A model generated the notes under the pieces. The model ran no database searches and was not told the DNA's origin. It saw only the letters and a program-made list of their open reading frames with translations. A stretch of 64,000 nt of DNA. It comes from an uncultured Elioraea sp. Lineage in GTDB: Bacteria > Pseudomonadota > Alphaproteobacteria > Acetobacterales > Acetobacteraceae. Within the stretch, counting starts at the first letter, position 1; every line of letters starts with the position of its first letter. Below are positions 10,347-18,947 of the stretch, one piece after another. The stretch lies in NCBI GenBank assembly GCA_937928775.1, contig CALFVI010000007.1, positions 1 through 64,000 on the forward strand, written 5' to 3'. A program made the position numbers and the translations under genes.

Positions 10347-10530
10347 ATGGTGATGTCTTGCCTTCCCCTGATTGTCATGGCTGGCTTCGCCGACCGGCCC
10401 TTCGCCGGCAATCCGGAAGCAGTCGTGCGGTTCGAGGCCTGGTTGCCGCACACTGTGCTGCAAGGCATCGCTGCCGAGCACCCTCTTAGCGAGGCCGCCT
10501 TCGTGGTCCCCGAACTGGCGGCTCCGCGTC
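10347..10530 (+). pseudogene. N-terminal stub of a PhzF-family isomerase
   Basis: The frame from 10347/10353 reads FADRPFAGNPEAVV, WLPHTVLQGIAAEHPLSEAA and FVVPEL, which is the conserved N-terminus of PhzF/YddE-type epimerases, including the catalytic-type Glu in LSEAAFVV. After about 60 residues the similarity ends and the sequence becomes arginine-rich noise; the expected next block (a WFTPTxEVxLCGHAT-like motif) is absent in all frames before serC. The remnant is therefore truncated by a deletion and should be non-functional. The 5' part 10231-10346 holds no recognisable gene. Confidence 0.6.
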
Positions 10531-10635
10531 CGCGCAGGCTCACGCGTCCTTCTAGACGAACGCCGCGCCTGAGCGCGGCGGGCGAGATCGCGCGGGTGAC
10601 GCGCGGCGTGCTTGCGGCCGTTCGACAGGGCGGCT

Positions 10636-10692
10636 ATAGCCCGTGGCGGGTCACGCCCCCCCACCGGGGCGCATCGCTTCTGCAAGGGAGCT
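10636..10692 (+). ncRNA. Probable serC-motif RNA leader
   Basis: The leader just before serC can form two adjacent GC hairpins: CCCG/CGGG at 10640-10650 (three-base loop) and CGCCCC/GGGGCG at 10654-10671, followed by GCATCGCTTCTGCAAGGGAG, which contains the ribosome binding site. The serC motif is a conserved RNA of alphaproteobacteria found directly upstream of serC-serA, with two small hairpins placed like this. The match was made by eye and from memory of the motif; regulation of translation initiation is inferred from its overlap with the Shine-Dalgarno region. Confidence 0.55.
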
Positions 10693-10696
10693 TGCC

Positions 10697-11890
10697 ATGG
10701 CGAACAGTGCTACGCCGCCCGCGCGGCCATCTCTCCGTCCTGCCAATCCGCGTTTCTCTTCCGGTCCCACCGCGAAACGGCCTGGCTGGTCGCTTGCCGC
10801 CCTTGAGGGCGCACTGGTCGGCCGGTCGCACCGCGCGAAGGAGGCGAAAGCGCGGCTTGCCGAGGTGATCGCACGCTCGAAACGGATTCTCGGTCTGCCG
10901 GAGGATTGGCGCCTTGGCATCGTTCCAGGTTCCGACACAGGGGCGATCGAGATGGCGATGTGGACCCTGCTCGGCGCGCGCCCTGTCGACGTGATCGCCT
11001 TCGAATCCTTCGGCGAGGCCTGGGCTGTGGATGTCGCGAAGCAGCTCAATGTCGAGCATCGCATCCTTTCAGCCCCGTACGGCAGGTTGCCGGATCTGAG
11101 AGCCGTCGACTGGACCCATGATGTCGTGTTTTGCTGGAACGGCACCACCTCCGGGGTGCGCATCCCGGATGGGGACTGGATCGCGCCCGACCGCGCGGGG
11201 CTTGCAATTTGCGACGCCACCTCGGCCGTGTTCGCGATGGCGCTGCCGTACGATCGGCTCGATGTGATCACCTGGTCCTGGCAGAAGGTGCTGGGCGGTG
11301 AGGCAGCGCACGGCATGCTGGCGCTCTCTCCGCGCGCGGTGGATCGACTTCTTTCACACAAGCCCGCCTGGCCGCTGCCGAAGATCTTCCGCCTTGTTTC
11401 TGGTGGCAATCTCATCGAGGGCATCTTCAAGGGTGAGACGATCAACACGCCCTCCATGCTCTGCGTGGAGGATGCGCTCGATGGACTCGCCTGGGCGGAC
11501 TCGATCGGTGGCTTGCCCGAGCTGATCCGCCGATCGGAGGCGAACCTCGCCGCGGTCGCGCGTTGGATCGAAACAACACCGAACTACGCCTTCCTTGCCG
11601 AGGATCCCCGCACGCGGTCCTCGACTTCGATCTGCCTTTCCATCGTCGCTTCCTGGTTCATCGCCCTTCCCGCGGAGAGACAGGCCGAGGCGGCGAAGGC
11701 AATCGCTGCACTTCTGGAGGCGGAGGGTGTGGCGCTTGACGCGGGCGGCTATCGCGACGCGCCGCCGGGGCTGAGGCTCTGGGGCGGGGCGACGGTGGAG
11801 ACCGCCGACATTGAGGCAGCTCTCCCTTGGCTTGATTGGGCTGCAGAAACGGTCGCGCTGCGTTTCGCAACCGTGCCGGCCGGGAAGTGA
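10697..11890 (+). CDS. serC: Phosphoserine aminotransferase SerC
   Basis: A PLP enzyme that converts 3-phosphohydroxypyruvate and glutamate to phosphoserine. The 397 residues belong to the alphaproteobacterial SerC type: [17 protein letters not shown] at the start, then [49 protein letters not shown] and the PLP-lysine segment [17 protein letters not shown]. The ATG at 10697 follows AAGGGAG at a good distance; an upstream in-frame start at 10643 would lie inside the structured leader. It is followed four bases later by serA, forming the serine pathway operon. Confidence 0.95.
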   Translation: MANSATPPARPSLRPANPRFSSGPTAKRPGWSLAALEGALVGRSHRAKEAKARLAEVIARSKRILGLPEDWRLGIVPGSDTGAIEMAMWTLLGARPVDVIAFESFGEAWAVDVAKQLNVEHRILSAPYGRLPDLRAVDWTHDVVFCWNGTTSGVRIPDGDWIAPDRAGLAICDATSAVFAMALPYDRLDVITWSWQKVLGGEAAHGMLALSPRAVDRLLSHKPAWPLPKIFRLVSGGNLIEGIFKGETINTPSMLCVEDALDGLAWADSIGGLPELIRRSEANLAAVARWIETTPNYAFLAEDPRTRSSTSICLSIVASWFIALPAERQAEAAKAIAALLEAEGVALDAGGYRDAPPGLRLWGGATVETADIEAALPWLDWAAETVALRFATVPAGK

Positions 11891-11894
11891 GTCC

Positions 11895-13481
11895 ATGCCA
11901 AAGGTTCTCATCTCCGATAAGCTCTCGCCCGCGGCGGTCGACATCTTTCGCAGCCGGGGCATTGAGGTTGACGTCAGGACCGGGCTTTCGCCGGCGGAGT
12001 TACGGGCCGTCATCGCCGACTATGACGGGCTTGCTGTCCGCTCCTCGACCAAGGTGACGGCGGAGCTCCTTGCCGCGGCGAGAAATCTCAAGGTGGTTGG
12101 TCGTGCCGGTGTTGGCGTTGACAATGTCGACGTGAAGGCCGCTACCGCCCGCGGCGTGGTGGTGATGAACACGCCGCACGGCAATGCCATCACCACCGCC
12201 GAGCACGCGATTGCCCTGATGTTCGCGCTCGCCCGGCAGATCCCGGAGGCCTCTCTTTCCACTAAGGCCGGCAAGTGGGAGAAGAACCGCTTCCTGGGCG
12301 TCGAGCTCTATGGCAAGACGCTTGGCATCATCGGCTGCGGGAATATCGGCTCCATCGTCGCCGACCGTGCGCTCGGCTTGAAGATGAAGGTGATCGCCTA
12401 TGATCCATTCCTCTCCGATCAACGGGCGGTCGCGCTCGGCGTAGAGAAGGTTGATCTGCACGATCTGTTCGCGCGGGCCGACATCATCACCCTGCATGCG
12501 CCGCTGACGGAAGGCACTCGCCACATCATCGATGCGCGCGCAATCGCGCAGATGAAGCGCGGTGTGCGCATCATCAACTGTGCGCGTGGCGGGCTGATCG
12601 TCGAGAAGGATCTTTACGACGCACTCGTCTCCGGCCATGTCGCCGGTGCGGCGCTCGACGTGTTCGAGACCGAGCCGGCAACCGAAAGCCCATTGTTCCG
12701 GCTAGAGAACGTTGTCTGCACGCCGCATCTCGGTGCCTCGACGAAGGAGGCGCAGGAGAACGTGGCACTCCAGATTGCCGAGCAGATGAGCGATTTCCTG
12801 CTGACGGGGGCGGTGACGAATGCGATCAACATGCCCTCTGTCTCGGCCGAGGACGCGCCACGGCTTAAGCCTTACATGGAGCTTGCGCGACTGCTGGGCG
12901 CGTTCGCCGGCCAGCTTTCGGCCGCGCGTGACCGTGGGTTTCGCGCTGTCGCAATCGAATACGAGGGCCTTGTGGCGGCATTGAACCACACTCCGCTGAC
13001 TGCGGCGGCACTCGCTGGACTGCTCGGCCCCTTGATGGAGGGTGTAAACATGGTGAACGCGCCGGTGATCGCGCGCGAGCGCGGCATCGATCTCACCGAG
13101 ACAGTGCACGATCGGCCATCCGAGTATCAGACCCTGATCCGGATCGCGGTAACGACCGATCGCGACACGCGAACCGTTGCCGGTACTCTGATCGCGGGTT
13201 CCCGTCCGCGTCTGATCGAGATCAAGGGCATTCCGGTGGAGGCCGACTTCTCGCGCCATATGCTGTACGTGACAAACGAGGACAAGCCGGGCTTCATTGG
13301 TCGGTTCGGGACCACGCTCGCGGAAGCCGGTGTGAACATCGCGACCATGCATCTCGGTCGCACTGCGCCGGGAGGGGACGCGATTTGCCTAGTTTCCGTC
13401 GATGAGCCGGTGCCGGCGGAGGTGCTCGAACGCGTGCGCGCGTTGCCGCTGGTGAAACAGGCGACCCTGCTGTCGTTTTGA
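11895..13481 (+). CDS. serA: D-3-phosphoglycerate dehydrogenase SerA
   Basis: Catalyses the first step of serine synthesis, oxidising 3-phosphoglycerate with NAD+. The 528-residue long form has an N-terminal substrate domain (PKVLISDKLSPAAVDIF; VGRAGVGVDNVDVKAAT), an NAD-binding Rossmann domain (LGIIGCGNIGSIVADRA), the catalytic region INCARGGLIVEKDL and TPHLGASTKEAQENVA, an intervening domain from about residue 320, and a C-terminal ACT domain (YVTNEDKPGFIGRFGTTLA) that normally binds serine for feedback inhibition. The start at 11895 is four bases after the serC stop. Confidence 0.97.
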   Translation: MPKVLISDKLSPAAVDIFRSRGIEVDVRTGLSPAELRAVIADYDGLAVRSSTKVTAELLAAARNLKVVGRAGVGVDNVDVKAATARGVVVMNTPHGNAITTAEHAIALMFALARQIPEASLSTKAGKWEKNRFLGVELYGKTLGIIGCGNIGSIVADRALGLKMKVIAYDPFLSDQRAVALGVEKVDLHDLFARADIITLHAPLTEGTRHIIDARAIAQMKRGVRIINCARGGLIVEKDLYDALVSGHVAGAALDVFETEPATESPLFRLENVVCTPHLGASTKEAQENVALQIAEQMSDFLLTGAVTNAINMPSVSAEDAPRLKPYMELARLLGAFAGQLSAARDRGFRAVAIEYEGLVAALNHTPLTAAALAGLLGPLMEGVNMVNAPVIARERGIDLTETVHDRPSEYQTLIRIAVTTDRDTRTVAGTLIAGSRPRLIEIKGIPVEADFSRHMLYVTNEDKPGFIGRFGTTLAEAGVNIATMHLGRTAPGGDAICLVSVDEPVPAEVLERVRALPLVKQATLLSF

Positions 13482-13522
13482 CCGTCTCGACCCGCGCGGC
13501 CCATGGCCGTGGCAAGGCGCCT

Positions 13523-13620
13523 TCAGGGCCGGGCTGTGCGCATCGAAGCAGAACATTTCTGCAGGGGGATGAAAATCGAGCCACATGGCGCCGTCAGGGC
13601 CGGACTATGCGCAGCGAAGC
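13523..13620. repeat. Imperfect 27-base direct repeat, two copies
   Basis: Bases 13523-13549 and 13594-13620 match at 24 of 27 positions (both begin TCAGGGCCGG and end CGAAGC) and are 71 bases apart. The second copy is the last coding segment plus stop of the minus-strand protease gene; the first lies just downstream of it. This looks like a small duplication of the gene's 3' end rather than a mobile element. No terminal inverted repeats or transposase are seen. Confidence 0.6.
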
Positions 13621-14463
13621 CGAATGCGCCGCGATGCGCTGGGCCTCCGCAACAACGGCTTCCGCAGCAAGGACGTAGACGTCGTCGGTAAGCACCGGTC
13701 GGACCGGATGCGCGTCGTAACGCCCGGCGACGGGCAGGCGGCGAATGGCGATGATCATGCCCGCGAGTTTGCCCGATGTGTCCATTACGGGGCCGCCTGA
13801 AAACCCCGGCACCGTGCCCGGCAAGGTCGCGACGAAACCCGGGCCAAGTCGCGGCACATGGACCGTGCGTCCTGTCGCCTCACCGAAAACGTTTCGGGGC
13901 ACGGCGATGAGCGGGTCGCGCGCCGGAACCGACCCGAACGCATGCAGGCGCATGCCGGGTGGAGGCGTGGGTAGCGGCGTGGCCACCACTCGCCTTTCTT
14001 GGCCCATGATCTCCTGACCCAGGGTGGGAAGAAAGCCAGAGGGAATTTCGAGAACAGCGAGATCCATCGTCGAACTGACACCCACCAGCCGCGCTGCGAT
14101 GGTGGGGCCTCCCGGTGGGCCGCGCCGAAGCATGACGCGATCGCCGTTCGCAATGCCCTCGACGACATGGGCGGCTGTGACCGCGAGCCCGGGCGCGATC
14201 TGGAAGGCCGACCCGACAAGGCGCCGCGTGATGACCGTGGCGTGGAGCGGGAGGTGCGCTGTCGTGACAAGCGCTTGGGTCCCGCCAGCGACTGGGGGCG
14301 ACCCATTCGCGGCCGGGGTGGCGGTGAAACCCTCCCTCGGCGCAGCCTGCGTTTCCGCAACAGATGCAGCGGCCATGCAGACCAGGAGGGGAAGCAGGAG
14401 AGCTCGTACGCCCGACGGCCAAATCTGCCACAGTATGCGCGCGACGACGGCGAGCCCTCTCAA
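13594..14463 (-). CDS. Trypsin-like serine peptidase, exported
   Basis: A 289-residue S1-family (trypsin-like) peptidase. The N-terminus has a hydrophobic segment (RALLLPLLVCMAAASVAETQA) that can act as a signal peptide after a long, basic n-region; a later in-frame start would also be acceptable. The catalytic triad is visible: His99 in TAAHVV, Asp134 in SSTMDLAVLEI and Ser222 in GFSGGPVMD. There is no PDZ domain, unlike DegP-type proteases. Expected location is the periplasm. It is divergent from the following TRAP operon across a 257-base gap (14464-14720) in which no gene is seen. The substrate is unknown. Confidence 0.85.
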   Translation of the reverse strand: MRGLAVVARILWQIWPSGVRALLLPLLVCMAAASVAETQAAPREGFTATPAANGSPPVAGGTQALVTTAHLPLHATVITRRLVGSAFQIAPGLAVTAAHVVEGIANGDRVMLRRGPPGGPTIAARLVGVSSTMDLAVLEIPSGFLPTLGQEIMGQERRVVATPLPTPPPGMRLHAFGSVPARDPLIAVPRNVFGEATGRTVHVPRLGPGFVATLPGTVPGFSGGPVMDTSGKLAGMIIAIRRLPVAGRYDAHPVRPVLTDDVYVLAAEAVVAEAQRIAAHSASLRIVRP

Positions 14464-14720
14464 TCGGATCCTCCTGACTGAGCTTTTTCCTCACCACGGG
14501 ACGGTTGCCCCGCACACGGCCGACGCTACGCTCGAAACGTGAACCGACCGTAAAAGCCAGGACGATCGCGCTCAGCGAACGACGAGCACGTTGCGCAACC
14601 GACGCATCCATTCGCTCTAGGCCTCGCGCCACTGATTCCCTGTTGCCACCGGCCGGCGCCTGCCCCATGAAGTGGGCGCAAAGGTTCCTGAAGGCCTTGG
14701 CCCATGACAGGGAGGAACGC

Positions 14721-15731
14721 ATGACCCTCAGTCGCCGCACGCTCTTGGCTGCCGCCGGCATGCTGGCCGCGACGCGCACCGCCTACGCCCAGGCGGGCAA
14801 CGAACTGCGCATCAGCCACCAATGGCGCCCACAGTCGGACGCGCGCGATCGTGGCGCGCGCCTGTTCGTTGAGGAGGTGCGCAAGCGCGCCCCTGAACTC
14901 CGTTTCCGCATCTACCCCAACCGGTCGCTGATCTCGAACCCCGTCGCGCAGTTCGACGCCATGCTGTCGGGCTCGCTCGAGATGGCGGTGTTCCCGATCA
15001 CCTACGGTGTGGGTAAGGTGCCCGAATTCTCCATCGGCATCATGCCCGGAACAATCCGCAGCGTCGACCAGGCGATGCGGCTGAAGGGAACCCCGTTCCA
15101 TCGCCGCTTCCAGGAGATCGCGATGGAGGGCGGCATCCGCCTCGTCACCTGGTGGTGGACTCCGGGCGGCTTCGCCTCGCGCGACCGCGCGATCGGCGGC
15201 CCAGAGACAGTCGCCGGACTGCGCATGCGCGCCGCCGACCCGACCTTCGAGCTGATGCTGAAGGAAGCCGGCGCCTCGGTCGTTTCCATGCCCTCGACCG
15301 AGATCTATCCCGCCATGCAGTCGGGCGTGCTCAACGCGACTCTGACCTCCGCCGAGACCTTCGTCTCGATGCGGCTTTATGAGCAGACACGGTATGCCAC
15401 CATCGGCGGGCCGAACACGCTCTGGATGCTCTATCAGCCGCTCGTCATGGCGACCACGGTGTGGAATCGCTTGACACCCGACCAGCAGCGCGCGATCGAC
15501 GAGGCGGCGGACGTTGCGGACGAGTGGTTCGCGCGCGAACAGAAGGATGCGGCCGAAAAGGCGGTGGAGGCCTTCACCCGCGCGGGCAACCAGGTGCGCG
15601 GCCTGACTGATGCCGAATACGCCGCCTGGGTGGCGCTCGCCCGCCGCACCGCGTGGGAGGAGTTCGCGCGCTCGACGCGACACGGGCGGGAGCTGCTCGA
15701 TCTGCTCACCAAGGCGCTCGCGTCAACGTAG
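14721..15731 (+). CDS. TRAP transporter substrate-binding protein (DctP family), locus 1
   Basis: A 336-residue periplasmic solute receptor of a tripartite ATP-independent transporter. The signal peptide is SRRTLLAAAGMLAATRTAYA with a twin arginine. The DctP fold is marked by LRISHQWRPQSDARDRGA, the substrate-arginine region TVAGLRMRAADPTFELMLKE, and VSMPSTEIYPAMQSGVLNAT. The ATG at 14721 is supported by GGAGG at 14711-14715 and the signal sequence; upstream in-frame starts are not. It is first in a three-gene operon with the small and large permeases. The ligand, probably a carboxylate, cannot be told from sequence. Confidence 0.93.
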   Translation: MTLSRRTLLAAAGMLAATRTAYAQAGNELRISHQWRPQSDARDRGARLFVEEVRKRAPELRFRIYPNRSLISNPVAQFDAMLSGSLEMAVFPITYGVGKVPEFSIGIMPGTIRSVDQAMRLKGTPFHRRFQEIAMEGGIRLVTWWWTPGGFASRDRAIGGPETVAGLRMRAADPTFELMLKEAGASVVSMPSTEIYPAMQSGVLNATLTSAETFVSMRLYEQTRYATIGGPNTLWMLYQPLVMATTVWNRLTPDQQRAIDEAADVADEWFAREQKDAAEKAVEAFTRAGNQVRGLTDAEYAAWVALARRTAWEEFARSTRHGRELLDLLTKALAST

Positions 15732-15781
15732 CGTCACCTCCGTCCCGTTCGAGCACGCCGCGGAGGCTTTGGGTCCGCGCG

Positions 15782-16309
15782 ATGTCGCTTGCGCCTCTTC
15801 GCTCGGATGACGGTCCGCGCGCGGCACCCCTCTGGGTGCGCGCCATCGATGCGGTCGGGCTCGTGTGCGCGATTGCCGCCGCCGTCCTGCTCACCGCCGC
15901 AATGCTGGTGGTAAGCTACATGGTGGTGCACCGCTCGCTCGGCGCCTCGGCCTTCTGGGAAATCGAGCTCGCGGTCTACTTGATGGTGGGCGGGATTTTC
16001 CTCGCTTCGCCCTACACGTTGCGCACGAAGGGTCACGTCAACGTCGACCTGCTCCATGTTCTGCTCGACGGGAGGGCGAAGCGCGCCTTCGCCTACGGCA
16101 CGGCTGCGGTCGGCTGCGCTGTCTGTCTCTACCTCGCCTGGCATGGTTGGAGGCTGTTCCATGAGGCCTGGGTGACGGGCGAGACGTCGGAGAGCATGTG
16201 GAAGCCGGTGCGCTGGCCGCTCTACCTGGCGATGCCAGTCGGTCTCGCCCTGACCGCCCTGCAATACGCGGCGGAACTGTGGAAGATTGGCGCGCGAGGA
16301 CAGTCGTGA
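15782..16309 (+). CDS. TRAP transporter small permease (DctQ family), locus 1
   Basis: A 175-residue membrane protein with four predicted helices (VGLVCAIAAAVLLTAAMLVV; IELAVYLMVGGIFLASPYTL; AYGTAAVGCAVCLYLAWHGW; LYLAMPVGLALTALQYAAEL). TLRTKGHVNVDLL between helices is the DctQ signature. It pairs with DctM to form the membrane complex that takes up the solute captured by DctP. The start at 15782 is 50 bases after dctP. Its TGA overlaps the GTG start of the large permease, indicating translational coupling. Confidence 0.93.
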   Translation: MSLAPLRSDDGPRAAPLWVRAIDAVGLVCAIAAAVLLTAAMLVVSYMVVHRSLGASAFWEIELAVYLMVGGIFLASPYTLRTKGHVNVDLLHVLLDGRAKRAFAYGTAAVGCAVCLYLAWHGWRLFHEAWVTGETSESMWKPVRWPLYLAMPVGLALTALQYAAELWKIGARGQS

Positions 16310-17622
16310 GCGAACTCGAGATCGGAGGACTGATCCTCGTCGTCACCCTCGCTGTGCTGTTCTCGGGGCTCCCCATCGCCTGGGGGCTCGCGCTGGTCGC
16401 GGTCGGCTTCCTTGCCGTGTTCGGCTCCGCTGGCGCGCTGAACACGCTCGCCATCACCATGATGAGCGAGCTCTCCTCGTTCGCGCTGCTCACCATTCCG
16501 CTGTTCATTCTGCTCGGCGCTTCGGTGGGGGTGAGCAGGGCGGGGGCGGACATCTTCGAGAGCCTGCATCGCTGGCTCGCCCGCGTGCCGGGAGGGCTCG
16601 TCATTGCCAACATCTACGCCTGCGGTCTTTTTTCCGCGATCTGCGGCTCCTCGCCGGCCACCGCCGCCGCGATTGGCAAGATCGGCGTGCCGGAAATGAT
16701 GAAGCGCGGCGTGAAGCCACGGCTTGCGACGGGCGCGATCTGCGCCGGCGGTACCCTGGGCATCCTCATCCCTCCCTCAGTCACGTTGATCCTCTATGGC
16801 ATCGCAACCGAGACCTCGATCGGGCGGCTGTTCCTCGCCGGCGTCATCCCCGGCCTGCTGTTGACAACCCTCTTCGCCGTCTATGCCTGGGCAGCCTCCA
16901 TCCGCGACGTGCGGCGCAATCCGCAGCCTGTGGAGCGTTACACGATGGCGCAGAAGATGGAGGGACTGGCGCGCGTCGCACCCTTCCTAGGCATCATCGT
17001 TGCGGTCGCGGCGTTCATGTATGGCGGCTTCGCCACGCCCTCCGAGGTGGCCGCCATCGCTGCCTTCCTCGCACTCGTGCTGGTAATCGTCATCTACCGC
17101 ACCTGGCGAGTTGGCGAGCTTTGGGCGATCTACCGCGACACTGTGCGCGAAAGCACGATGATCATGATGATCATCGGCTCGGCCGCCCTGTTCGGCTACA
17201 TGATGAGCTACCTCTACGTCACCCAGACGGTCGCGGATGCGCTCGTCTCTCTCTCGCTCAACCGCTGGGTGCTGATGGCGATCATCCAGCTACTGCTGCT
17301 GCTTGCGGGCTGTTTTCTGCCTCCCGTGGCCATCATCCTGATGCTGATGCCGATCCTGCAACCGGTGCTGGAGGCCAACGATTTCGACCTGATCTGGTTC
17401 GGCATCCTTCTCACCATCAATCTGGAGATCGGCCTGATCACGCCACCCGTGGGCCTGAACCTCTATGTGCTGCGCGGGGTGGCGCCGCAGGTGCCGCTGT
17501 CCGAAATCCTCTGGGGCAGCCTGCCCTTCGTGCTGCTGATGCTGGGCTTCATGGTGCTGCTCTGCGTCTTCCCAGGCATCGCGACCTGGTTGCCGAACGC
17601 CGCGATGGGTCGCGGGTTCTGA
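16306..17622 (+). CDS. TRAP transporter large permease (DctM family), locus 1
   Basis: A 438-residue, multi-helix transport subunit that couples solute uptake to an ion gradient. Family blocks seen are LLTIPLFILLGASVGVS, GLFSAICGSSPATAAAIGKI, TGAICAGGTLGILIPPSVTL and the C-terminal EIGLITPPVGLNLYVLRGVA. The GTG start at 16306 overlaps the small-permease stop, with GAGGA at 16296-16300 as ribosome binding site. The operon dctP-dctQ-dctM is intact here, unlike locus 2 at 35-38 kb. Confidence 0.95.
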   Translation: MSELEIGGLILVVTLAVLFSGLPIAWGLALVAVGFLAVFGSAGALNTLAITMMSELSSFALLTIPLFILLGASVGVSRAGADIFESLHRWLARVPGGLVIANIYACGLFSAICGSSPATAAAIGKIGVPEMMKRGVKPRLATGAICAGGTLGILIPPSVTLILYGIATETSIGRLFLAGVIPGLLLTTLFAVYAWAASIRDVRRNPQPVERYTMAQKMEGLARVAPFLGIIVAVAAFMYGGFATPSEVAAIAAFLALVLVIVIYRTWRVGELWAIYRDTVRESTMIMMIIGSAALFGYMMSYLYVTQTVADALVSLSLNRWVLMAIIQLLLLLAGCFLPPVAIILMLMPILQPVLEANDFDLIWFGILLTINLEIGLITPPVGLNLYVLRGVAPQVPLSEILWGSLPFVLLMLGFMVLLCVFPGIATWLPNAAMGRGF

Positions 17623-18462
17623 GCGCGTGTGCTTCCGGCTGGGCGCGGCTCCTGGTCGCGCCGTCCCTGGTAGGGGTCGCAGCTTTTGCGACCGCCTTGT
17701 CGGTGCTGATGGTGAGCCGAACGAATCGGACGCGAGCCGATTTCGCCCTCGGGCATCTCCGCCTCGCCGCCGTTCCGGGCGATTCATGCCGAGGTGGTGC
17801 GGATCCTGCTGTTCAGGCGCGCGAGTGGAAGCCGCCTCCGCCTCATCCTCTTCGCGCTCGTCCGCCTCGCTGCGCTGATCGCGCTCGCTCTCGCCTGGCT
17901 CCCGACGCATCTCGCCTGAGTCTCCGCCCCCTGCCTGCCGAGGCACGAGCCCGCTTGGCAGCGGAGCGGGTCGGTGTCTCATGCTCTGCCGCCCCGAGTG
18001 GTTGGCGCTAACCCGATGAGCTCGTAAGGCGGCCGCGCCATCACCCTCGTCTCGCGCTTCGCCGCCTGCGTTTGCGATGCCCGCGCGCGCCGGGCATGAG
18101 GAAGCCAGCGTGATTGGGCCAAAGCGTCTTCGCCATCGCGCCGTGCCATCCCCTCCAGACCGAGTTCGCTCTCGCTCACGCGAAAATCACATGCGCTGCA
18201 ACCTGACAAACCCGGCACTTATGCCCCCATCACCACGGTTGCCATCCGCCGTGCAAGAACGGGGAAGATCAGCTGCGCGACGGCGGTCGTGCTGCCGGCA
18301 GGTCATCACGTCCGCACGCAAGACCTCCAGCGCCATCGCCGCCAACTCGAACAAGGATGCGGCGAGAAATCCGGGCGAACGCTCGAGTCACGCGAAAGAT
18401 GCCGAGCTCTTTTTGAAAAACCGTGGTTGCTTTCCCAGTGCGCCCGTAGGTCAGGTTGTCGA
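17623..18462. other. Gene-poor stretch with membrane-protein-like debris
   Basis: No intact gene is supported in these 840 bases. On the plus strand one frame reads LLVAPSLVGVAAFATALSVL and, after a frame change near 17780, another reads FRAIHAEVVRILLFRR and LRLILFALVRLAALIALALA before a TGA near 17918. These look like two hydrophobic helices of a decayed membrane protein, family not recognised. The part from 17980 to 18462 shows nothing interpretable on either strand; it leads directly into the minus-strand ppk2 remnant. Confidence 0.4.
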
Positions 18463-18870
18463 TCAGCCATCGCCGTACCGGTCCGGCACATGCAACGACG
18501 CCCGCAGGGGCCGTCGCACGTTGTTCAGATCACACACCCGGTCGGGCAGGGCGATCGGGTCGTGCGGGATCTCCTCCTCGGGGATCAGGCTTGACAGGTG
18601 CGCGATGCAGTTCAGCCGCGCCCGCTTCTTGTTGTTCCCCTCCACGATGGACCATGGCGCCTCGGGAATGTTCGTGCGATCGAACTTCCCTTTCTTCGCT
18701 TTCGTGGACTGCTGCCATCGCACGCGCAACTGCAGGTCCATCGGTGAGAGCGTTCACCGCTTCGAGGGGGCGTGGATGCGCATGAGGCACCGCAGTAGCT
18801 GCTCCTCATCGAAATCATCCTCGAGTTCGGCCTTAAGCCAGGTGGTCGTGTCGCGATCGTTCGGGTCGTC
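18463..18870 (-). pseudogene. ppk2: C-terminal remnant of polyphosphate kinase 2 (PPK2)
   Basis: On the minus strand the frame reads DEEQLLRCLMRIHAPSKR, a TGA, then TLSPMDLQLRVRW, APWSIVEGNNKKRARLNCIA, HLSSLIPEEEIP and a terminal ASLHVPDRY. PPK2 enzymes normally read KRWKLSPMDL at this point, so the TGA (around 18747-18749) replaces the conserved Trp codon. The C-terminal lid region is otherwise well preserved, while the catalytic Walker-type N-terminal half is missing upstream. PPK2 transfers phosphate between polyphosphate and nucleotides. The combination of truncation and nonsense codon makes this a pseudogene. Confidence 0.8.
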
Positions 18871-18947
18871 CATGGCGCTGCCCACACGCGCCCCATTTCG
18901 TCCTAGACGATTGCGCGCTGATGTGGATGACAATCCGGCGAAGAGCT

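Noticed and set aside
16287-18011. 574-codon plus-strand frame overlapping the large TRAP permease
   Set aside because: Out-of-frame reading of dctM, rich in Arg, Ala, His and Pro; only its last part was considered as possible debris after 17623.
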